Shown here: positions 1 through 8,755 of the stretch, piece by piece
Numbering within the stretch: the stretch's first letter is position 1
Layout of the letters: each line of letters starts with the position of its first letter
Source: Microbispora hainanensis
GTDB taxonomy: Bacteria > Actinomycetota > Actinomycetes > Streptosporangiales > Streptosporangiaceae
DNA: 64,000 nt
NCBI RefSeq assembly: GCF_006874475.1
Contig: NZ_VIRM01000029.1
Location: 1-64,000 of the forward strand
Reading direction: 5' to 3'
Notes under the pieces: model-generated
The model's database searches: none
Told to the model about the DNA's origin: nothing
The model's input: the letters and a program-made list of their open reading frames with translations, nothing else
Program-made: the position numbers and the translations under genes

Positions 1-264
1 CTGACCCCGGCCGCCAAGCAGCTGCTGGCCGACCGCGGGTACGACCCGGTGATGGGCGCCCGTCCGCTGCGGCGGACGATCCAGCGCGAGCTGGAGGACA
101 CGCTGTCGGAGAAGATTCTCTACGGCGAGCTGCGGCCGGGCCAGGTCGTCAAGATCGACATCGAGGGCGAAGGCGACGCCGCGAAGTTCACCTTCGTCGG
201 CGAGACGAAGAGCCCGGCGGTCCCGGACTCGGCGGCCTCCATCGCGGAGGCGGTCCAGCGCTGA
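1..264 (+). CDS. clpC: ATP-dependent Clp protease ATPase ClpC, C-terminal end (partial)
   Basis: This is the last 87 codons of a Clp/Hsp100 AAA+ unfoldase, cut by the left edge of the window. The tail carries the D2-small (ClpB_D2-small) signature RGYDPVMGARPLRRTIQRE followed by LEDTLSEKIL, which is diagnostic for ClpC/ClpB/ClpA proteins. ClpC unfolds proteins and feeds them to ClpP. ClpC is preferred over ClpB because the protein ends soon after this domain with a short acidic/polar tail, as in actinobacterial ClpC, and because clpC commonly lies near mutY, disA and radA in these genomes. A strong hairpin follows the stop codon. Confidence 0.93.
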   Translation: MTPAAKQLLADRGYDPVMGARPLRRTIQRELEDTLSEKILYGELRPGQVVKIDIEGEGDAAKFTFVGETKSPAVPDSAASIAEAVQR

Positions 265-288
265 CCCGCCTGCGATAATCCGTTCCAC

Positions 289-326
289 CCGAGGGGCGCT
301 CCGTGAGGGGCGCCCCTCGGCGTTTT
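289..326 (+). terminator. Rho-independent terminator after clpC
   Basis: Perfect 11-bp inverted repeat CCGAGGGGCGC (289-299) / GCGCCCCTCGG (310-320) with a 10-nt loop, followed by CGTTTT. It sits 25 nt after the clpC stop and is a convincing intrinsic terminator. Confidence 0.85.
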
Positions 327-637
327 CCGGCCTACCTGGGTCACGGTGCGATCACCTTCCCGCCGAGAGGGTGAGAACAGGTATCGCACCACCGCACGTA
401 GTACTACACTTTGTAGAGCCGCCTCCGGTATGTCTGGGCGCGGGCGGATGGAATGTCATCCCTGCGGCGTACCGGACAATCCGCTGCGGGGCGGACGCGG
501 AGGACCGGGCGTACGGGGGAAGCTCGGTCAGCCCGGGAGAGATCCCGGCGGTAGGAGGACCGGAGTCCCAACGCGGTCGGGACACGCCCTGTGGGCGAAT
601 TGGCGGTCCGGAAGTGCACAAGCCTTGGAGGCACCTG
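327..637. promoter_or_regulatory. Long intergenic region with a palindromic operator candidate (398-416)
   Basis: No convincing gene lies between the clpC terminator and the EboE-like gene. The stretch contains the perfect palindrome GTAGTACTAC (398-407), which overlaps an inverted repeat CTACA-CTT-TGTAG (404-416). TACnnC/TGTA-type arms resemble BlaI/MecI-family operators, but no blaI-like gene is in the window, so the assignment is only a suggestion. The rest is GC-rich and featureless by eye. Confidence 0.4.
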
Positions 638-1573
638 ATGCGCCTGCTGCACGACGACGGGACGCTGGTTCACCTGGCCTACAACGCGGGCGTCCATCCC
701 GCGGAGGATCTGGAGAACCTGATCGCCCACCTCACGCGCTACGCCGTGCCGGTGCGCAGGAAGCTGGGAGTCGACCGGCTGGGCGTCGGCCTGTGGCTCG
801 CTCCCGCCGTTGCGGACCACCTCGTCGCCGATCGCATCGAGCTCGTACGGCTGCGCCGGTCGCTGGAGGAGCGCGGCCTGGAGTGCGTCAGCCTGAACGG
901 CACCGGCGGGCGCAACCAGGAGGTTCCCGGACCCGACTGGGCCAAGCCCGAGCGCTACCGCTACACCATGGCGCTGGCCAAGATCCTCGCGTTCCTGCTG
1001 CCGGACGACGTTCAGTCGGGCAGTATCTCCACGATCCCCATCGGCTGGCGCCGCGACTGGCCGGCCGACCTGCACACCATCGCCTCCCGCCGCCTCGAAC
1101 GGCTCTCGCGTGAGCTGCGCGGCCTCTACAGCGTCACCGGCAAGATCATCAGGGTCGGCTTCGAGCCCTGGCCCGGCTGCGTGCTGGAGACCACCGAGCA
1201 GGCTCTTGAGCGGGTCTGCGACATCGACTCCGATCACCTCGGCGTCTGCCTGGACGCCTGCCACCTGTCGTGCGGCGCCGAGGAGCCCGACGCGGCGCTG
1301 CGCGGGCTGGCCCTCGCCGGGGCCCCCGTGGTCAAGCTCAGCCACGTGCACAACCACAGCCAGGAGATCCCCAGCACCCAGCCGGTGATCGCCGACACGC
1401 TCACCGCGATCCTGTCCGGCGCGGTGAACGGCACCGCGCACGTCGAGGTGGAGGCCCACGACGGGACCTCGCCGAAGGCGAAGGGGCCCGCGGCCCTGGT
1501 GGCCAAGCTCGCCGACGAGCTCGACTGGACGCGCCGCAACCTCACCGCGCTCGGCCTCAAGCTCGCCGCCTGA
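638..1573 (+). CDS. EboE-like TIM-barrel protein (metabolite traffic protein family)
   Basis: 311 residues with a xylose-isomerase-like TIM barrel. The N terminus HLAYNAGVHPAEDLENL matches the start of EboE proteins (usual form HLTYCTNIHPGE), and GSISTIPIGW and FEPWPGC are further family motifs. Histidine-rich loops (CLDACHLSCG, KLSHVHNHSQ) probably bind metal. In cyanobacteria and others, eboABCDEF moves a precursor across a membrane, as in scytonemin formation. Here no EboA, EboB, EboC or EboD partner is adjacent, so the role is unknown. The ATG at 638 is chosen because GGAGG lies 6 nt upstream and because the family homology begins there. Confidence 0.72.
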   Translation: MRLLHDDGTLVHLAYNAGVHPAEDLENLIAHLTRYAVPVRRKLGVDRLGVGLWLAPAVADHLVADRIELVRLRRSLEERGLECVSLNGTGGRNQEVPGPDWAKPERYRYTMALAKILAFLLPDDVQSGSISTIPIGWRRDWPADLHTIASRRLERLSRELRGLYSVTGKIIRVGFEPWPGCVLETTEQALERVCDIDSDHLGVCLDACHLSCGAEEPDAALRGLALAGAPVVKLSHVHNHSQEIPSTQPVIADTLTAILSGAVNGTAHVEVEAHDGTSPKAKGPAALVAKLADELDWTRRNLTALGLKLAA

Positions 1574-1582
1574 CAAGCATCC

Positions 1583-1637
1583 GAGGCGGGAGCGCCCGGG
1601 CAGGCCGCCATCGACTGCCACCCGGGCGCCCGCTCGG
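1583..1637. terminator. Hairpin between convergent genes
   Basis: GCGCCCGGG (1592-1600) pairs with CCCGGGCGC (1621-1629), and flanking CCGAG/CTCGG bases extend the stem imperfectly. It lies between the stop codons of the convergent EboE-like gene and the membrane protein gene. There is no T-tract, so it is probably a bidirectional, GC-rich terminator. Confidence 0.5.
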
Positions 1638-1641
1638 ACGG

Positions 1642-2304
1642 TCAGTCGTCCCAGCCCGCCGGGGGGCCGAGCGGGGCCTCGTCGCTGTCCACGAGTGTGC
1701 AGGGCGCGACGGGCCCGTTGGAGATGTTCGCCCAGATGCCCGCGGTTTTCCCGATCCCGTCGTCGGAGACGCTGAACTCCAGCACCGCCGTCTGCCCCGG
1801 CTTGACCGCGGCCGGGTCGATGCGGAACGCCGGCTCGTCCGTGTTGGGCGGCCAGATCAGGAACGGCCTGCCGTCGGCGGGGTGCTCCGACTCCTTCCGG
1901 GACAGGAAGCTCGTGCTGCGGGGCTGAGGCGAGCATCGCTTCCCCGAGGGGATGTAGTCGACGACCGCGTTCACTCCCATGCTGCGGAGTGTGGCCTCCA
2001 GCGGCTCGGGGTCCTTGGCCTGATTGATGGTGATCGTGAGCGTCCCGTCCGGGTTCCTCGACACGGCGTACGCCGGCGTGCCGCTGCCGAGAAGCACCGG
2101 GACGCTCACGGCCGCCGCGACCCCCAGGGCCAGCGCCGAGGCCAGGAGGGCGGGGCGCGGCGGGCGCCGCCGGGGGTGCCCGGCCGGCCTACGGATTTCC
2201 GACATGACAAACTCCTTGAGCAGGCGACGCCGGCCGTCCGGGAGTCGTGGTTCCGCCTCGAACGGCAGCAACCCGGCCAGCGCCTCGCGCTCGCCTTTGT
2301 TCAT
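1642..2304 (-). CDS. Sigma-factor-associated single-pass membrane protein
   Basis: 220 residues. After about 50 basic, proline-rich cytoplasmic residues there is one transmembrane segment (about 52-70, ALLASALALGVAAAVSVPVL) followed by an extracytoplasmic domain of unknown family. That domain includes a repeated-secretion-protein-like TLTITINQAKDPEPLEATLR segment. The start overlaps the end of the upstream ECF sigma gene by 4 nt (ATGA), so the two are translationally coupled. Position and topology match actinobacterial ECF partner proteins that act as anti-sigma or surface sensors. No zinc-binding HxxxCxxC motif was seen, so it is not a classical ZAS anti-sigma factor. Confidence 0.6.
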   Translation of the reverse strand: MNKGEREALAGLLPFEAEPRLPDGRRRLLKEFVMSEIRRPAGHPRRRPPRPALLASALALGVAAAVSVPVLLGSGTPAYAVSRNPDGTLTITINQAKDPEPLEATLRSMGVNAVVDYIPSGKRCSPQPRSTSFLSRKESEHPADGRPFLIWPPNTDEPAFRIDPAAVKPGQTAVLEFSVSDDGIGKTAGIWANISNGPVAPCTLVDSDEAPLGPPAGWDD

Positions 2305-2909
2305 CGTTTCGCCTCCCTCACGGACCGGACCACGCTGTCGTGGTCACCCTTTACCTGTCGCCACCCGCCGGCCTGTTGCCGTTCCGCGGCGAGTTTCTCC
2401 AGCTTCCTGCGCGCCCTGGACAGGCGGGACCTGACGGTCCCGACCGCGACGCCCAGCGCCTCGGCCGCCTCGGCGTGGTCGAGCCCGGACCACACGCAGA
2501 GCGCGAACACCTCCTGCTCCTCGCGGCGCAGCGAGCCGAACGCCTGCCGGATCGCGGCCAACTTCTCGGCGGCGTCGATGCGTCCGGCGATCTCGTCGCT
2601 GAAGTCGGGGACGGGATGGCCTCTGGGCATCCTGGCCAGCGCGTCGTGATATCGCCTCGACGCCCGGCGCAGATTCCGCGCCACGTTGGTCGCGATCCCG
2701 AGCACCCAGGGCCGCAGGGACCCGCCGTCGGCGTCGATCCGGTGCCGCAGCCGCCAGGCCTCCAGAAAGGTCAGCGACAGCACGTCCTCGGCGGCCGACC
2801 AGTCCCCGGTCAATCGGAAGGCGTGGCTGAATACCGGCCGTTCCATCTCCTCGAAGAGCGCCCCGAACGCCTCGGCATCCCCGTCACGTATCCGGGCGCG
2901 CAGTGACAT
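2301..2909 (-). CDS. ECF RNA polymerase sigma factor
   Basis: About 202 residues. Region 2 (DAEAFGALFEEMERPVFSHA, then WSAAEDVLSLTFLEAW) recognises the -10 element. Region 4 (LRREEQEVFALCVW, then HAEAAEALGVAVGTVRSRLS) is a sigma-70 region 4 helix-turn-helix. Four codons of extension are possible (start at 2921), but MSLRARIRDGDAEAFG is the usual family N terminus. It forms an operon with the membrane protein downstream (4-nt overlap) and is likely controlled by it. Confidence 0.9.
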   Translation of the reverse strand: MSLRARIRDGDAEAFGALFEEMERPVFSHAFRLTGDWSAAEDVLSLTFLEAWRLRHRIDADGGSLRPWVLGIATNVARNLRRASRRYHDALARMPRGHPVPDFSDEIAGRIDAAEKLAAIRQAFGSLRREEQEVFALCVWSGLDHAEAAEALGVAVGTVRSRLSRARRKLEKLAAERQQAGGWRQVKGDHDSVVRSVREAKR

Positions 2910-3040
2910 GTCCACACACAAGCACTGTCCGGCCGGCCGTCCTCATTCCCGCCGGCTTCTCCGGAGCGCCGGACGGGACGCCGCTGTGCCCGTCCCGGGC
3001 GGGGTCAGGAGGGCGGCCGAGGTCAGGAAGGCGGCCGGGG

Positions 3041-3928
3041 TCAGGAGGGCAACTGGTAGGTGCCGTCGGGGAGGACCTCGGCCAGACCGTCGTCCAGGAG
3101 GCCGTCCAGTGCGCGTTCGCGCTGCACGTGGTCGGCCCAGACGGCGTCCAGCGCCTCCTTGGGCACCGGTCCGTGCGCCTCGCGGAGCACGGCGAGCAGG
3201 CGTCCCCGGCACTGCCGGTCGGTCCCCGCGTACGTCTGGCCCTGCCGCGCCGGGCCGTCGTGGGCCGGACGTCCGGCCAGCCGCCACGCGCACTGCGCGG
3301 TGACCGGGCAGCGCTCGCAGCGGGGCGCCCTGGCCGTGCACACCAGTGCGCCCAGCTCCATCACGGCCACGGCCCAGCGGGGCGCGCCCACCGGGGGCAC
3401 CAGCGACTCCGCGAGCCGCCGCTCGGCCGCCGTGGTCGCCTTCGGCGGATACTCCTCGCCGCGCACCGCTCGCGCCAGCACCCGCCGCACGTTGGTGTCG
3501 AGCACCGCGTGGCTGCCGCCGTACGCGAAGCTGGCGACGGCCGCCGCCGTGTAGTCGCCGATCCCGGGCAGGGCCCGCAGTTCGTCGTAGGTGGACGGCA
3601 CGCGGCCGTCATGGCCGGCCGTGATGGCCCGCGCGCACGCGTGCAGGTTGAGTGCCCTGCGTGGGTAGCCGAGCCGCCCCCAGTGGCGTACGGCCTCGCC
3701 GGGCGACTCCTTCGCGAGCGCCTCGGGAGTCGGCCAGCGCTCCATCCACTCGGTCCAGATCGGCAGCACCCGGGCGACGGGCGTCTGCTGGAGCATGATC
3801 TCGCTCACCAGGATGCCCCACGGGGTCGCGTCGGGACGCCGCCAGGGCAGGTCGCGGTTGTGCTCGGCGTACCAGTCGAGGATGGGCTCACGCAAGGAGG
3901 CGGACACGCTCCCGACTGTACCGAGCAT
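3041..3928 (-). CDS. mutY: A/G-specific adenine DNA glycosylase MutY
   Basis: About 295 residues. The enzyme removes adenine opposite 8-oxoguanine. Seen in order: HhH-GPD fold with substrate-entry motif PWGILVSEIMLQQT; helix-hairpin-helix LPGIGDYTAAAVASFAYG; catalytic Asp in LDTNVRRVL; and the [4Fe-4S] loop C-x6-C-x2-C-x5-C (CTARAPRCERCPVTAQC). The C-terminal part is short, so a full NUDIX-like 8-oxoG recognition domain is not obvious, as in many actinobacterial MutY proteins. ATG 3928 is used; a GTG at 3907 is also possible. The longer frame to 4048 would overlap the divergent gene and lacks homology. Confidence 0.9.
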   Translation of the reverse strand: MLGTVGSVSASLREPILDWYAEHNRDLPWRRPDATPWGILVSEIMLQQTPVARVLPIWTEWMERWPTPEALAKESPGEAVRHWGRLGYPRRALNLHACARAITAGHDGRVPSTYDELRALPGIGDYTAAAVASFAYGGSHAVLDTNVRRVLARAVRGEEYPPKATTAAERRLAESLVPPVGAPRWAVAVMELGALVCTARAPRCERCPVTAQCAWRLAGRPAHDGPARQGQTYAGTDRQCRGRLLAVLREAHGPVPKEALDAVWADHVQRERALDGLLDDGLAEVLPDGTYQLPS

Positions 3929-4034
3929 GTGCGGCGCCCGATTGCGCAAAGACCCGGCGAGGCTGTGATCTGGGAACGGGCAAGGATCAGCGAGGCGTTC
4001 CCGCCGGGCCCCCAGGGCTCCCCATACTGTCCGT

Positions 4035-4733
4035 ATGGATCCGGACACTTTCCGTGGTGACGTGGGCGTCGAGGGGGCGGACGTCTACTGGCGCCGCCGG
4101 GTGTCGGTGCTCACGGGGATGCTCGTCGTGGTGGCGGTCGTGGCATGGGCGTGCAGCAGCGCCTCCGGACGGCCTGACGAGACCGCCGCCGCCGTCAAGA
4201 CGACGCCCTCCGACCGGCTGGTCGTCTCGCTGCCCGCCGGGCTGGCCCCGAAGACGCCCGCCGTCACCGGCGCGGTCGCGGGACAGCCGTCGCCGTCCGC
4301 CTCCGCGGGCGTCTCGCCCTCGCCCGGCAAGCCGCGGCGCCCCGGCGACCCGTGTGACGAGAAGGACCTCGTGCTCGCGCTGCAGACCGGCCAGGACGTG
4401 TACGGCAAAGGAGTCACGCCGTCCTTCCTGCTGACGGTGGTGAGCACGAGCAAGGTCGAATGCACGGTGGACGTCGGGCCGCGCACCCTGGAGATGCGGG
4501 TGCTGTCGGGCGGCGATCGCGTGTGGTCGACGGCCGACTGCGTCGCGGGCGACGGCGTGGACAGGCAGTTGCTGGAGCGCGGCATCCCCTACGTCCGCTC
4601 GATCAAATGGGACCGCCACCGCTCGGGCAGCACGTGCGCCGGCAAGCGGCCGGCCGCCGACCCCGGCACGTACATCGCGACCGCCCACTCGGGCCGGCTG
4701 AAGAGCCCGAAGATCGTTTTTCATCTGCGCTGA
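4035..4733 (+). CDS. Membrane-anchored hypothetical protein with Pro/Ser linker
   Basis: 232 residues. A short cytoplasmic N terminus is followed by one transmembrane segment (about 23-39, VSVLTGMLVVVAVVAWA), then a Pro/Ser/Ala-rich linker (about 60-105), then a compact extracellular domain beginning DPCDEKDLVLALQTGQDVYG. Four cysteines in that domain (DPC, VEC, ADC, STC) could form two disulfides. Such proteins recur next to mutY/disA in actinomycetes. The fold resembles small beta-sandwich secreted domains, but no function is known. The start is divergent from mutY, with about 106 nt between them. Confidence 0.65.
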   Translation: MDPDTFRGDVGVEGADVYWRRRVSVLTGMLVVVAVVAWACSSASGRPDETAAAVKTTPSDRLVVSLPAGLAPKTPAVTGAVAGQPSPSASAGVSPSPGKPRRPGDPCDEKDLVLALQTGQDVYGKGVTPSFLLTVVSTSKVECTVDVGPRTLEMRVLSGGDRVWSTADCVAGDGVDRQLLERGIPYVRSIKWDRHRSGSTCAGKRPAADPGTYIATAHSGRLKSPKIVFHLR

Positions 4734-4848
4734 GAGAGGGCGTTGGTCATCCGGCCCCTCGATCGCCGGCTGACCGGGCATCCCGGCCGGCAAATCTGGT
4801 AGCACTTCGCAACTGGTCGTGTTAGTGTCACGTCAACCGATTTCATTC

Positions 4849-5010
4849 TGCAACCAGTTTTTCGGAAGCGTGGTGGTCTACTCCCACACCGGCGGCACCG
4901 AGGTGAAGCACGACAACCTCCAGGCCGATCCGCACGTGCTCGTGCTTGCCGGCGACACCACCCGGGACCGCGGGCTCGCCGTCGTCGTGGAGGGATCGCC
5001 GTGCCGGTGA
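4849..5010 (+). pseudogene. Remnant of a PPOX/flavin-binding (F420-type) enzyme gene
   Basis: A stretch of about 50 codons encodes VVVYS, KHDNLQADPHVLVLAGD and GLAVVVEG. This is the order seen in split-barrel PPOX-class enzymes (IYSRP...KLRNLRANPRV...GDIVVVEGTA). No full-length barrel precedes or follows it, and the frame stops after about 60 codons beside a tandem repeat. It is therefore read as a decayed gene fragment; a real small protein is less likely. Confidence 0.45.
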
Positions 5011-5012
5011 CC

Positions 5013-5087
5013 GGCGCTTCTGACACAGGCGCTTCTGACATAGGCGCTTCTGACACAGGCGCTTCTGACACGGGCGCTTCTGACACA
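5013..5087 (+). repeat. Five tandem copies of a 15-bp repeat
   Basis: The unit GGCGCTTCTGACACA occurs five times without spacers at 5013, 5028, 5043, 5058 and 5073, with single changes in copies 2 and 4. It lies between the PPOX remnant and the peptidase E-like gene, about 30 nt before that gene's start. Period 15 preserves the reading frame, suggesting it arose by slippage inside a now-broken coding region. Confidence 0.9.
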
Positions 5088-5119
5088 GGGCAGCGACAGA
5101 GCGCTCAGGAAAGGGCATC

Positions 5120-5788
5120 ATGCGGCTCCTTCTCACATCTGCCGGCATCGCGAACACGAGCATCCACGACGCGCTGGTCGACCTCCTGGGCAAGCCGATC
5201 GCCGAGTCTCACGCCCTCTGCATCCCCACCGCGGCATATGGGCACCCCCAGAGCAATCCCGTCCGCGCATGGCGTTTCATCAGTGGACAGTCCGGCCTAC
5301 CCATGTGCGAGCTGGGGTGGAAGTCCGTGGGAGTGCTGGAGCTCACCGCGCTGCCCAGCATCGGTGCGGAGCGCTGGGTCCCCTGGGTCCGGGAGGCGGA
5401 CGTCCTGCTGGTGAACGGCGGCGATGCGCTGTACCTGTGTCACTGGATGCGGCAGTCGGGGCTGGCGGATCTGTTGCCATCGCTGAGCGAGACGGTCTGG
5501 GCGGGACTGAGCGCCGGGAGCATGGTGATGACTCCCCATATCGGGGAGACCTTCGTCCAGTGGAAGCCGCCGTCCGGTGACGACAGCGCCCTGGGTGTCG
5601 TCGACTTCTCGATCTTCCCGCACCTGGATCACGAACTCCTGCCCGAGAACACCATGGCCGAGGCGGAAAGGTGGGCGGCCGGCGTCCCGAATCAGGCGTA
5701 CGCGATCGACGATGAGACCGCCATCAAGGTGATCGACGGGCATGTCGAGGTCGTCTCCGAGGGGCACTGGAAGCTGTTCACCCCCTAG
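5120..5788 (+). CDS. Peptidase E-like protein (peptidase S51 / type 1 glutamine amidotransferase fold)
   Basis: 222 residues. It contains the S51 core: a strand/turn at VLLVNGGDALYLCHWMR and the nucleophile elbow GLSAGSMVM with the catalytic Ser, followed by a distal His (PHLDHELLPE). Dipeptidase E cleaves Asp-Xaa dipeptides in the cytoplasm; actinobacterial homologues are usually annotated as Type 1 glutamine amidotransferase-like. The RBS GAAAGG is 6-11 nt before ATG 5120. The gene is convergent with disA and looks like an isolated housekeeping gene. Confidence 0.85.
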   Translation: MRLLLTSAGIANTSIHDALVDLLGKPIAESHALCIPTAAYGHPQSNPVRAWRFISGQSGLPMCELGWKSVGVLELTALPSIGAERWVPWVREADVLLVNGGDALYLCHWMRQSGLADLLPSLSETVWAGLSAGSMVMTPHIGETFVQWKPPSGDDSALGVVDFSIFPHLDHELLPENTMAEAERWAAGVPNQAYAIDDETAIKVIDGHVEVVSEGHWKLFTP

Positions 5789-5891
5789 ATCATGAGCGTC
5801 GGCGACCTCTCCGTCCTCGTGCTCGCACCGCCGTGACCGAGCGCTCCCCAGCCGCTCCGGCAGGTCATCGAGTCGACCAGCCGCGCACCGA

Positions 5892-6986
5892 TCAGAGGTA
5901 GCGCTCCAGGATGGACGACTCGGCGAGCCGCGACAGGCCCTCGCGGACGCTGCGTGCCCGGGTCTCGCCCACCCCGCCGACCGCCTGGAGATCGTCGGTG
6001 CTGGCCGCGAGCAGCTTCTGCAGGCCGCCGAAGTGGCTCACGAGCCGGTCGACGATCGCCCCGGGAAGGCGGGGGACCTTGGTGAGCAGCCGGAAGCCGC
6101 GTGGGCTGACCGGCGTGTCGAGCGCCTCGCCGCCGTGGTGACCCAAGATCTGCGCCACCTTCGACAGGTCGAGCAGGTCGCTCGACGACAGCTCGTCCAG
6201 CTCCCGCATGGCGTCGGCGTCCCCGTAGGGCCGCGCGCCCAGCCAACCGGGCGCGTAGTCGCGGATGATCTGCACCCGGTCGGTCTCCACGCCCGCGAAC
6301 AGCTCGTCGAGCTGGAGGGACAGCAGCCGCCCGTCGGTGCCGAGCTCGACGACGTATCCCTCGATCTCGCGGGCGATGCGGCGGACCATCTCCAGGCGCT
6401 GGACGACGACGGCCACGTCGCGGACCGTGACGAGGTCCTCGATCTCCAGGGCCGACAGATTGCCGGAGACCTCGTCGAGCCGCTTCTTGTAGCGTTCGAG
6501 CGTCGCCAGGGCCTGGTTGGCCTTGGACAGGATCGCGGCCGACTCCTCCAGCACATAGCGGATGCCGTCGAGGTAGAGCGCGATGATCCGCATCGACTTG
6601 CTGATCGCGATGACCGGGAGCGAGGTCTGCCTGGCCACCCGCTGCGCCGTACGGTGCCGGGTGCCGGACTCGTCGGTGGGGATGGCCGGGTCGGGCACGA
6701 GGTGGACGGCGGCCCGCACGATCCTCTGGTGGGCCGTGTCGAGCACGATCGCGCCGTCCATCTTGGCCAGCTCCCGCAGCCGGGTGGCGGAGAACTCGAC
6801 GTCGAGCGTGAACCCGCCGGTGCAGATGTCCTCGACCGTGCGGTCGTACCCGAGGACGATCAGGCCGCCGGTGTGGCCGCGCAGGATGCGCTCCAGCCCG
6901 TCACGCAGCGCCGTCCCCGGGGCGACCGCGGCGAGCACGGCCCTTCTGCGGTCGTCGATCGCCTTGTCGTTGTCCAGCACATGCAC
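5892..6986 (-). CDS. disA: DNA integrity scanning protein / diadenylate cyclase DisA
   Basis: 364 residues. It makes cyclic di-AMP from two ATP and scans DNA for branched structures. The N-terminal DAC domain has the catalytic DGA (residues 77-79) and RHR (110-112) motifs. A helical spine follows (about 150-310), and a C-terminal HhH domain ends the protein ([16 protein letters not shown], then [17 protein letters not shown]). Length equals the family norm. It lies directly downstream of radA on the same strand, a pairing conserved across actinobacteria and functional, since RadA modulates DisA activity. Confidence 0.96.
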   Translation of the reverse strand: MHVLDNDKAIDDRRRAVLAAVAPGTALRDGLERILRGHTGGLIVLGYDRTVEDICTGGFTLDVEFSATRLRELAKMDGAIVLDTAHQRIVRAAVHLVPDPAIPTDESGTRHRTAQRVARQTSLPVIAISKSMRIIALYLDGIRYVLEESAAILSKANQALATLERYKKRLDEVSGNLSALEIEDLVTVRDVAVVVQRLEMVRRIAREIEGYVVELGTDGRLLSLQLDELFAGVETDRVQIIRDYAPGWLGARPYGDADAMRELDELSSSDLLDLSKVAQILGHHGGEALDTPVSPRGFRLLTKVPRLPGAIVDRLVSHFGGLQKLLAASTDDLQAVGGVGETRARSVREGLSRLAESSILERYL

Positions 6987-7175
6987 CCCAGTGGGCTCGC
7001 CCGGTCGTTATCCGTCAGATCGTCTTCCCACCGATCCCGTGTCGCGGCGAGATCCGCGAGGCGCTCCGCAGGCGCCCTGTGAAGCCCGTCGGGGGCGCGG
7101 GGGCGAGGCCACGGCCGACCGGGCAGGCAACAGAGTTTACCGGCGTGTTGCCGTGCTTACCGGTGTGACGAGGGA

Positions 7176-8609
7176 TCACCTCGCGGATCCCATGAGGTTG
7201 AGGGCGTCCCACACGTTCTCCACCTCCGTGACCTCGAACCCCGGCGCGAACGGCGTCGTGCGGCCGGCCGGCGAGCGCAGTGCCACGAGCCGGCCGCGGC
7301 CCGCCGACGTCTCCGGGCGCGGCTCCTCCTCCAGCGAGCCGGTGGGCACCAGCGCCCTGGTGAAGCCGAGCCGGGCCGCCTCGGCCAGCCGCCGCCGGAC
7401 GTCCCGCACGGGCCGCAGCTCGCCGGCCAGGCCGACCTCGCCCAGCGCGACGAGCCCGGGGGGCAGGGCCTGGTCGCCGGCCGCGCTGACCACCGACAGC
7501 ATCAGCGCGAGGTCCACGGCGGGATCGGTCAGGCGGATGCCGCCCACGGTGGCCGTGAAGACGTCGCACTTGCCGATCTTGGCGCGGAGTCGCCGCTCGA
7601 TGACGGCGAGCACCATCGCCACCCGGTAGGAGTCGAGCCCGGAGGACGTGCGGCGGGGCTGGGGAGCCTCGGTCGGGCCGACCAGGGCCTGCAACTCGGC
7701 CGGGATCGGCCGGGTGCCCTCGATGGTCACGGTGATGCAGGTGCCCGGCATCGGCTCGGGATGGCGGGAGACGAACAGCCCGCTGGGGTCGGCGATCCCC
7801 GTGATGCCGCGCTCGTGCAGGTCGAAGCAGCCCACCTCGTCGATCGGGCCGAACCGGTTCTTCACCGCGCGCACCAGGCGCAGCCGCGAGTTGCGGTCGC
7901 CCTCGAAGTGGAGCACGACGTCGACCAGGTGCTCCAGCACCCGGGGGCCGGCGATCGTGCCGTCCTTGGTCACGTGGCCGACGAGCACGGTGGACATGGC
8001 CCGATCCTTGGCCAGGCGGACCAGGTTGCCGGCGACCTCCCTGACCTGGGTCACGCCGCCGGGCACTCCGGTCGCGTCGGCCGAGCCGATCGTCTGGACC
8101 GAGTCGACGATGAGCAGGGTCGGCTGCACCTTCTCGACGTGCGCCACCAACGCCGACAGGTCGGTCTCCGCGGCCAGGTAGAGCCTGTCTTCGATCGCGC
8201 CGATGCGGTCGGCGCGCATGCGCACCTGGGCGGCCGACTCCTCGCCGGTCACGTAGAGGACGGTCTCGCCCCGCGCGGTGCGGGCGGCGGCCTCCAGCAG
8301 CAGCGTCGACTTGCCGATGCCCGGCTCTCCCGCCAGGAGCACGACCGCGCCGGGGACGAGACCGCCGCCGAGCACGCGGTCGAGCTCGGGGACTCCGGTC
8401 GTCCGTGCGCTGACGACCTCGGCCTTCACCTGGCCGATCGGGACGGCGGGGGCGGAGACGGCGCCCGGCTTGACCACGTGGACGCCCTGCCGGGCGCCGG
8501 CCTCCTCGACCGTGCCCCACGCCTGGCACTCCCCGCACCTGCCGACCCACTTGACCGTGGTCCAGCCGCACTCGCCGCACCGGTACGCCGGTTTCGCTGC
8601 CTTGCTCAC
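7176..8609 (-). CDS. radA: DNA repair protein RadA
   Basis: 477 residues. RadA is a RecA-like branch-migration ATPase in recombinational repair. Seen: an N-terminal C4 zinc finger (Cys 11, 14, 25, 28); Walker A GEPGIGKSTLL; the RadA-specific KNRFG motif (KNRFGPIDEVG); and a C-terminal Lon-like domain (GGIRLTDPAVDLAL, then GEVGLAGELRPV). GTG 8609 is chosen because it gives the normal length and starts just before the zinc finger; the frame stays open upstream but is not conserved-looking there. It is followed on the same strand by disA after 189 nt. Confidence 0.95.
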   Translation of the reverse strand: MSKAAKPAYRCGECGWTTVKWVGRCGECQAWGTVEEAGARQGVHVVKPGAVSAPAVPIGQVKAEVVSARTTGVPELDRVLGGGLVPGAVVLLAGEPGIGKSTLLLEAAARTARGETVLYVTGEESAAQVRMRADRIGAIEDRLYLAAETDLSALVAHVEKVQPTLLIVDSVQTIGSADATGVPGGVTQVREVAGNLVRLAKDRAMSTVLVGHVTKDGTIAGPRVLEHLVDVVLHFEGDRNSRLRLVRAVKNRFGPIDEVGCFDLHERGITGIADPSGLFVSRHPEPMPGTCITVTIEGTRPIPAELQALVGPTEAPQPRRTSSGLDSYRVAMVLAVIERRLRAKIGKCDVFTATVGGIRLTDPAVDLALMLSVVSAAGDQALPPGLVALGEVGLAGELRPVRDVRRRLAEAARLGFTRALVPTGSLEEEPRPETSAGRGRLVALRSPAGRTTPFAPGFEVTEVENVWDALNLMGSAR

Positions 8610-8755
8610 GTGCGGGAGGTTACCGGCCGCCGCCGACAATCCCGCCGGAAACCGCGGCGGCCCTTCCGGGAGACGGCGGTCCTGCCGTGGAACGGCGCCC
8701 CTTCCGGGAAGCGGTGAGCCTTCCGGAAGCGGCGAGCCTTGCGGGGGACCGGGAA

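Noticed and set aside
3929-4048. Longer MutY starting at 4048
   Set aside because: The added N terminus overlaps the start of the divergent membrane protein gene and has no MutY homology; ATG 3928 gives normal length.
5013-5087. CRISPR array
   Set aside because: The 15-bp units are contiguous with no spacers and no cas genes are present; it is a simple tandem repeat.
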